DNA from: Acidimicrobiaceae bacterium
GTDB taxonomy: Bacteria > Actinomycetota > Acidimicrobiia > Acidimicrobiales > RAAP-2
Assembly (NCBI GenBank): GCA_003133325.1
Contig: PKXA01000102.1
Span: 56,967 to 120,966 of the forward strand
Direction: 5' to 3'
DNA: 64,000 nt
Notes under the pieces: model-generated
Told to the model about the DNA's origin: nothing
Databases searched by the model: none
Seen by the model: only the letters and a program-made list of their open reading frames with translations
Translations under genes and position numbers: made by a program
Shown: one piece after another, positions 59,616 to 64,000 of the stretch
How positions within the stretch are numbered: position 1 is the first letter of the stretch
Layout of the letters: every line of letters begins with the position of its first letter

Positions 59616-59894
59616 TCAGCGCCTCCCCGCCCGCTCTTGGCCGGCATGGAACTTGAATGTCCGGGTGGGGGCGAACTCACCCAACTTGTGACCGACCATC
59701 GACTCGGTGACGTACACCGGTATGTGTTTCCTCCCATCGTGGACGGCAATGGTGTGGCCGACCATGTCCGGAACGATGGTGGAGCGACGGGACCACGTCT
59801 TGATGACCTTCTTGTCCCCGGCCGCGTTGAGGACATCCACCTTCTTCATGAGGTGGTCGTCGACGAACGGACCTTTTTTCAGGCTGCGAGGCAT
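59616..59894 (-). CDS. rpsS: 30S ribosomal protein S19
   Basis: 92 residues; [50 protein letters not shown] and [18 protein letters not shown]. It lies in the 30S head next to S13. The ATG at 59894 is used; a longer upstream frame crosses rplB. Confidence 0.97.
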   Translation of the reverse strand: MPRSLKKGPFVDDHLMKKVDVLNAAGDKKVIKTWSRRSTIVPDMVGHTIAVHDGRKHIPVYVTESMVGHKLGEFAPTRTFKFHAGQERAGRR

Positions 59895-59917
59895 AGTGTG
59901 ACGTTCCCTCTGTTTCC

Positions 59918-60754
59918 CTACCGGCGGGCACCGCGGGTGCGGCGCCTGCGGACGATCATCTTGTCGGATTCCTTGCCACGGGACCGGGTGCGGCCCTCGG
60001 GCTTGCCCCAAGGAGACACCGGATGGCGGCCACCGGACGACTTGCCTTCGCCGCCGCCCAACGGGTGGTCGACCGGGTTCATGGCCACACCGCGGGTCTG
60101 CGGGCGCTTGCCCTTCCAGCGGTTGCGGCCGGCCTTGCCGATCTTGATCAGCTCGGCCTCCGAGTTGCCCACCGTGCCGAGGGTGCCCCGGCAGTCGATG
60201 GACACCCGGCGCATCTCGGTGGAAGGCAGGCGCAGGGTGGCGTAGACGCCTTCTTTGGCCACCAGTTGGATGCTCATTCCCGCGCCGCGTCCCATCTTTC
60301 CGCCACCACCGGGGCGGAGCTCCACGTTGTGGATCACCGATCCGACCGGGATGTAGCGGAGTGGCAACGCATTGCCGGGCCGGATGTCGGCTCCCTGACC
60401 CGACTGCACCAGGTCGCCCACCTTCACTTGGGCCGGAGCCAGGATGTAGCGCTTCTCACCGTCGAGATAGTGGAGCAGGGCAATTCGGGCGTTACGGTTG
60501 GGGTCGTACTCGATCGAGGCAACCTTGGCCGGAATCCCGTCCTTGTCGCGTTTGAAGTCGATGATCCGGTACTGCTGCTTGTGGCCGCCGCCGCGATGAC
60601 GGGCAGTCTTGCGGCCGTGATTGTTCCGGCCACCGGTGGAGGGTTTGGGGGCCAGGAGAGACTTCTCGGGGCGGTCAGTGGTGATCTCGGCGAAATCCGA
60701 GACAGTCTGGAACCGGCGGCCGGGGCTGGTGGGTTTGCGTGAACGGAGCGGCAT
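59918..60754 (-). CDS. rplB: 50S ribosomal protein L2
   Basis: 278 residues from the ATG at 60754. [29 protein letters not shown], then [25 protein letters not shown] with the conserved His near the peptidyl transferase centre. It is a core 23S rRNA-binding protein needed for subunit joining. Confidence 0.97.
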   Translation of the reverse strand: MPLRSRKPTSPGRRFQTVSDFAEITTDRPEKSLLAPKPSTGGRNNHGRKTARHRGGGHKQQYRIIDFKRDKDGIPAKVASIEYDPNRNARIALLHYLDGEKRYILAPAQVKVGDLVQSGQGADIRPGNALPLRYIPVGSVIHNVELRPGGGGKMGRGAGMSIQLVAKEGVYATLRLPSTEMRRVSIDCRGTLGTVGNSEAELIKIGKAGRNRWKGKRPQTRGVAMNPVDHPLGGGEGKSSGGRHPVSPWGKPEGRTRSRGKESDKMIVRRRRTRGARR

Positions 60755-60767
60755 GATCCTCGGTCTC

Positions 60768-61058
60768 TCAGTTCTCGAACAGGTCGATCGAGTCACCCTC
60801 GTGGAGGGTGACGATGGCCCGCTTGGTATCGGAACGATGGCCCAGAGAGTTGCTCTTCCGGTTCCGCTTCGTCTTACCCTTCCGATTGAGGGTGTTGACA
60901 TTGGTGACCCGGACCCCGAACGCCTGTTCAACGGCATGGCGCACATCGATCTTCGTCGCCGACGGGTCGACCACGAACACATAGACGTTGTCGTCCATCA
61001 GGGCGTAGGACTTCTCGGACACCACGGGCCGGATGAGCACGTTATGGGGATCCCTCAC
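60768..61058 (-). CDS. rplW: 50S ribosomal protein L23
   Basis: 96 residues; [45 protein letters not shown]. Located at the exit tunnel, where trigger factor and SRP dock. The start overlaps rplD by four bases. Confidence 0.96.
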   Translation of the reverse strand: MRDPHNVLIRPVVSEKSYALMDDNVYVFVVDPSATKIDVRHAVEQAFGVRVTNVNTLNRKGKTKRNRKSNSLGHRSDTKRAIVTLHEGDSIDLFEN

Positions 61059-61804
61059 GATTGGCTCCCTTCTCTGTCAGCGGAAACCTCGGTCGACCCG
61101 GTCGGTGACGCAGTGCCGGTCTCTCCGGGGAGGGTGGCATCGGTGAACACCACCCAGTCGTTGACCAGAATGTCGTAGGCGTTCAACTCGCCCACCACCA
61201 TGGTCTGGATCTCGGGGAGGTTGCCGAACGAGCGGTCCGCGTAACCGTCCTCTGCTCCCAGCACCACCAGGACCCTTCCGTCGAGGCCGAGGGCATGCAA
61301 CGCGGCGACCGCGTCCTTGGTCCTGGGCACGTCGAATGCCCAGGTATCGACCAGGGCCACCCGGCCCTGGGAGGCCCGGTCGGACAGCGCCGACCTCAAT
61401 GCCAACTGTTTCATCTTCTTGGGGGTCTTCTGGGCGTAGGAGCGGGGCTTGGGGCCCAGGGCAACGCCACCACCGATCCACTGCGGCGAGCGGGTCGAGC
61501 CCTGCCGAGCCCGGCCGGTGCCCTTCTGCCGGAATGGCTTGGCACCACCACCACGGACCTCGGCCCGGGTCTTCGTCGACTGGGTACCGGAGCGGGCGGC
61601 GGCCAGTTGGGCGGTCACCACCTGATGCAGGACGGCGAGGTTGGGCTCGATCCCGAACAGGCTCGGGTCGAGATCGACCTGAGCCAGGACCGTGCCATCG
61701 ATGGAACGGCGCTCAACGGTGCGCTGGGCCGGCGCCGGCCGGAGGAAGCGACGGATCTCCGCCGGGGATGCTGTTTCGAAGTCGAACGCGGACGACGAAC
61801 TCAC
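61055..61804 (-). CDS. rplD: 50S ribosomal protein L4
   Basis: 249 residues, longer than the usual about 205-220. A Pro/Arg-rich N-terminal stretch of about 40 residues and a Thr/Ser/Glu-rich C-terminal tail flank the core. The core has [43 protein letters not shown], the tunnel loop. In E. coli L4 also represses the S10 operon. The ATG abuts the rplC stop. Confidence 0.95.
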   Translation of the reverse strand: MSSSSAFDFETASPAEIRRFLRPAPAQRTVERRSIDGTVLAQVDLDPSLFGIEPNLAVLHQVVTAQLAAARSGTQSTKTRAEVRGGGAKPFRQKGTGRARQGSTRSPQWIGGGVALGPKPRSYAQKTPKKMKQLALRSALSDRASQGRVALVDTWAFDVPRTKDAVAALHALGLDGRVLVVLGAEDGYADRSFGNLPEIQTMVVGELNAYDILVNDWVVFTDATLPGETGTASPTGSTEVSADREGSQS

Positions 61805-62463
61805 TACGCCTTCCCTCCCTTGGGCAACGGAGCCTTCACGGCGTCACGCAAGACGACCATGCCGCCCCGTGGACCGGGAACCGCCCCTTTGACGAGCACC
61901 AGCTCACGCTCCGGGTCGGCTTGGACGATCTCGAGATTCAACGTGGTCACCTGTTGGCCGCCCATCCGCCCGGCCATGCGGGTTCCCTTGAACACACGTG
62001 ACGGGGTGGCACAGGCACCGATGGAGCCTGGGGCACGGTGCTTCTTGTGGGTACCGTGCGATGCTCCCAGCCCCTTGAAGTTGTGGCGCTTCATCCCACC
62101 GGCGAAGCCCTTTCCCTTCGAGACAGCAATGGCATCCACCAGTTCACCCGGTTGCAGCAGATCGGCAGTGAGTTGCTGGCCGACCTGGTAGGCACCCACA
62201 TCGTCGATGCGCAACTCGACGAGGCGACGCCCGGGATCGACCCCCGCCTTGTCGTAGTGCCCACGCTCGGGCTTGGTCAGGGTTGAGGACCGCCGAAAGC
62301 CCCACGTCACCTGCAGCGCGGCGTAACCTTCGGTCTCGGCCGCCTTGATCTGCACGATCCGGACAGGCGGGACGCGTACCACCGTCACCGGTATCGCCCG
62401 GTTCTGGTCGTCCCATATCTGGGTCATGCCCACTTTTTCGCCCACGATCGCCTTGGTGGCCAC
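61804..62463 (-). CDS. rplC: 50S ribosomal protein L3
   Basis: 219 residues from the GTG at 62463 with GGAG eight bases upstream. ATKAIVGEKVGMTQIWDD starts the family, and the loop KGLGASHGTHKKHRAPGSIG reaches towards the peptidyl transferase centre. The frame extends to an ATG at 62538 but the added residues are polar and unlike L3. It is preceded by a long structured leader, not the few bases usual after rpsJ. Confidence 0.95.
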   Translation of the reverse strand: MATKAIVGEKVGMTQIWDDQNRAIPVTVVRVPPVRIVQIKAAETEGYAALQVTWGFRRSSTLTKPERGHYDKAGVDPGRRLVELRIDDVGAYQVGQQLTADLLQPGELVDAIAVSKGKGFAGGMKRHNFKGLGASHGTHKKHRAPGSIGACATPSRVFKGTRMAGRMGGQQVTTLNLEIVQADPERELVLVKGAVPGPRGGMVVLRDAVKAPLPKGGKA

Positions 62464-62765
62464 TGCGGATTCTCCGTCTCGGTTCTTCGCTCTGCTCGAC
62501 ACCATCCGGTGCCGATTGGTACTGCTGGTGTTGTTCATTGGCGCTGTGCGCCCCGAAAGCCAACAGGTGTCAGCTCACATGCAGACGCTCCGCTCGGTAG
62601 AACCGAGCAGAGCGCTCGCCTGGTTTGGCCCAAGGTCCCCACCGTTCAACTCGGTGGGCGCTCAGACACGTCTCCTTCAGATCTTCGGCCCAAAATCGGA
62701 CCAGTTGGCCACGCTACACCAATCAGGTCCCCTCCGCCAGAGACGGAACGGCCCGAAAGAGTGAC
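62464..62765 (-). promoter_or_regulatory. Structured 302-base intergenic leader between rpsJ and rplC
   Basis: No gene is evident. Three hairpins can form in the minus-strand RNA: a 13-bp stem with 3-base loop (62586-62614, one G-U pair), a 7-bp CCCACCG/CGGTGGG stem (62638-62658), and a 5-bp GC stem (62540-62552). None is followed by a U-run. rpsJ and rplC are usually close, so an internal promoter or autoregulatory leader for rplC onwards is plausible, as inference. Confidence 0.5.
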
Positions 62766-63095
62766 TCAGACAGTCTGTATCTTGATTTCGATATCCACGC
62801 CGGCGGGAAGGTCGAGACGCTGAAGGGAATCGACCGTCTTGGGAGTGTGCTCGACGATGTCGACCAGACGCTTGTGCACACGCATCTCGAAGTGCTCGCG
62901 GCTGTCCTTGTATTTGTGAGGCGATCGGATCACCGTGTAGCGGTGCTTTTCCGTAGGAAGCGGCACCGGACCCAGCACCTTGGCCTGGGTGCGAAGCACA
63001 GTCTGGACAATCTTCTCGGTGGATTGATCGAGAATCTCGTGATCGTACGCCTTGAGGCGAATCCGGATCTTCTGGCGGGGGCCTTCAGCGGCCAT
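62766..63095 (-). CDS. rpsJ: 30S ribosomal protein S10
   Basis: 109 residues; [22 protein letters not shown], then [39 protein letters not shown]. It also acts as NusE in antitermination. It follows tuf by 41 bases, opening the S10 operon. Confidence 0.98.
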   Translation of the reverse strand: MAAEGPRQKIRIRLKAYDHEILDQSTEKIVQTVLRTQAKVLGPVPLPTEKHRYTVIRSPHKYKDSREHFEMRVHKRLVDIVEHTPKTVDSLQRLDLPAGVDIEIKIQTV

Positions 63096-63136
63096 GGGTG
63101 CAGCTTCCTCTCATCGGGATGTTCACAGCAGCCGAA

Positions 63137-64000
63137 CTAGGCGAGGATCTTCGTGACCCGGCCCGAAGCCACGGTGCGTCCACCCTCACGGATGGCGAAC
63201 CGCAGACCTTCAACCATGGCGATCGGCTTACCCAACTCCACCGTCATGTCGGTGTTGTCGCCCGGCATCACCATCTCGGTCCCCTCGGGGAGGCTGATGG
63301 TGCCGGTCACATCGGTGGTGCGGAAGTAGAACTGCGGACGATAGTTGGTGAAGAACGGCTTGTGTCGTCCACCCTCATCCTTGTTCAACACGTAAACGGT
63401 GGCCTCAAACTTGCTGTGAGGAGTGATGGAGCCCGGCTTGCACAACACCTGGCCGCGTTCGACATCTTCCTTCTTCGTGCCACGAAGCAGCACGCCGACG
63501 TTGTCGCCCGCCTGTCCCTGGTCAAGGAGCTTGCGGAACATCTCCACGCCGGTGACGGTTGTCTTCTGGGTGTCACGAAGGCCGACGATCTCGACTTCTT
63601 CACCCACCTTGATGATGCCCTGCTCAATCTTTCCGGTTACCACAGTGCCGCGTCCGGTGATCGACATGACGTCCTCGATCGACATGAGGAACGGCTTCTC
63701 GATATCCCGCTCGGGCTCGGGGATGAACGAATCGACCGCAGCCATGAGCTCGGTGATCTTCTCGGCCCATTCGGGGTCACCCTCCAAGGCCTTCAGTGCA
63801 CTGACCCGCACAATGGGGGTGTCATCACCGGGAAACTCGTACTCGTTGAGGAGTTCACGTACCTCGAGCTCCACCAGGTCGAGGAGTTCCTCATCGTCGA
63901 CCGAGTCGGCCTTGTTCAATGCCACCACGATGTAGGGGACACCCACCTGGCGGGCGAGAAGCACGTGCTCACGGGTCTGAGGCATCGGGCCGTCGGCGGC
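63137..64000 (-). CDS. tuf: Elongation factor Tu (C-terminal two-thirds)
   Basis: The gene runs off the right edge; 287 codons are present. The G4 motif NKAD of the GTPase ([14 protein letters not shown]) and the G5-like [11 protein letters not shown] are seen, then domains 2 and 3 ([18 protein letters not shown], ending [14 protein letters not shown]). The visible sequence continues upstream in frame as [11 protein letters not shown], so the ATG near 63985 is internal. EF-Tu delivers aminoacyl-tRNA to the ribosome. Its position before rpsJ is the standard str-S10 junction. Confidence 0.97.
   Translation of the reverse strand, partial: AADGPMPQTREHVLLARQVGVPYIVVALNKADSVDDEELLDLVELEVRELLNEYEFPGDDTPIVRVSALKALEGDPEWAEKITELMAAVDSFIPEPERDIEKPFLMSIEDVMSITGRGTVVTGKIEQGIIKVGEEVEIVGLRDTQKTTVTGVEMFRKLLDQGQAGDNVGVLLRGTKKEDVERGQVLCKPGSITPHSKFEATVYVLNKDEGGRHKPFFTNYRPQFYFRTTDVTGTISLPEGTEMVMPGDNTDMTVELGKPIAMVEGLRFAIREGGRTVASGRVTKILA

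Overview
The window is a high-GC, almost fully coding stretch of an actinobacterial chromosome. Several things support this: a complete six-gene mce operon with its own ATPase, the ubiA-dprE1-dprE2 set for decaprenyl-phosphoryl-arabinose, a CIRCE-controlled groESL operon, guaB3, Zn-type S4 and S14, and frequent GTG starts with 1-4 base stop/start overlaps. It is not Mycobacterium itself: there is only one mce locus here with the ATPase beside it, and several proteins are diverged. A deep-branching actinobacterium such as an Acidimicrobiia-like lineage is my inference; no sequence search was possible.

Left part (1-13,600): on the minus strand folD (cut by the window edge), purH and purN make purine and one-carbon intermediates, followed by an MceG-type ATPase. 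Divergent from it, on the plus strand, lie two YrbE permeases, MceA-F and one Mce-associated protein. Together these encode a complete cell-envelope lipid importer.

Middle part (13,600-31,700): a minus-strand group holds a cobalamin-binding mutase subunit, sucC, sucD and a HAD phosphatase. It is divergent from ubiA, dprE1 and dprE2, which make the arabinose donor for wall arabinan. Then come a polytopic GT-C-like membrane protein, the helicase pcrA, guaA, guaB3 and a Nudix hydrolase (minus), two small plus-strand genes, and groES-groEL behind a CIRCE element.

Next part (31,700-44,350): tsaD, rimI, tsaB, tsaE (tRNA t6A synthesis and S18 acetylation) and a family 4 uracil-DNA glycosylase. A plus-strand DUF1707/MGG-repeat/cyclase fusion and a GH43 lipoprotein follow, then alr, nnrD, acpS, glmS and glmM (peptidoglycan precursors and housekeeping). 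The order resembles the alr-tsaE-tsaB-rimI-tsaD-groES-groEL block of M. tuberculosis, with extra genes inserted between alr and tsaE.

Right part (44,350-64,000): the S10-spc-alpha ribosomal superoperon, all on the minus strand and read from right to left: tuf, rpsJ, rplC through rplO, secY, adk, map, infA, rpmJ, rpsM, rpsK, rpsD, rpoA, rplQ, truA, rplM and rpsI. Its unusual features are a structured 302-base gap between rpsJ and rplC, acidic tails on L29 and L22 (L29 with an 11-residue repeat), an extended S3, and an infA gene whose full-length frame has no ATG, GTG or TTG start. I found no tRNA, rRNA, CRISPR array, insertion sequence or prophage.
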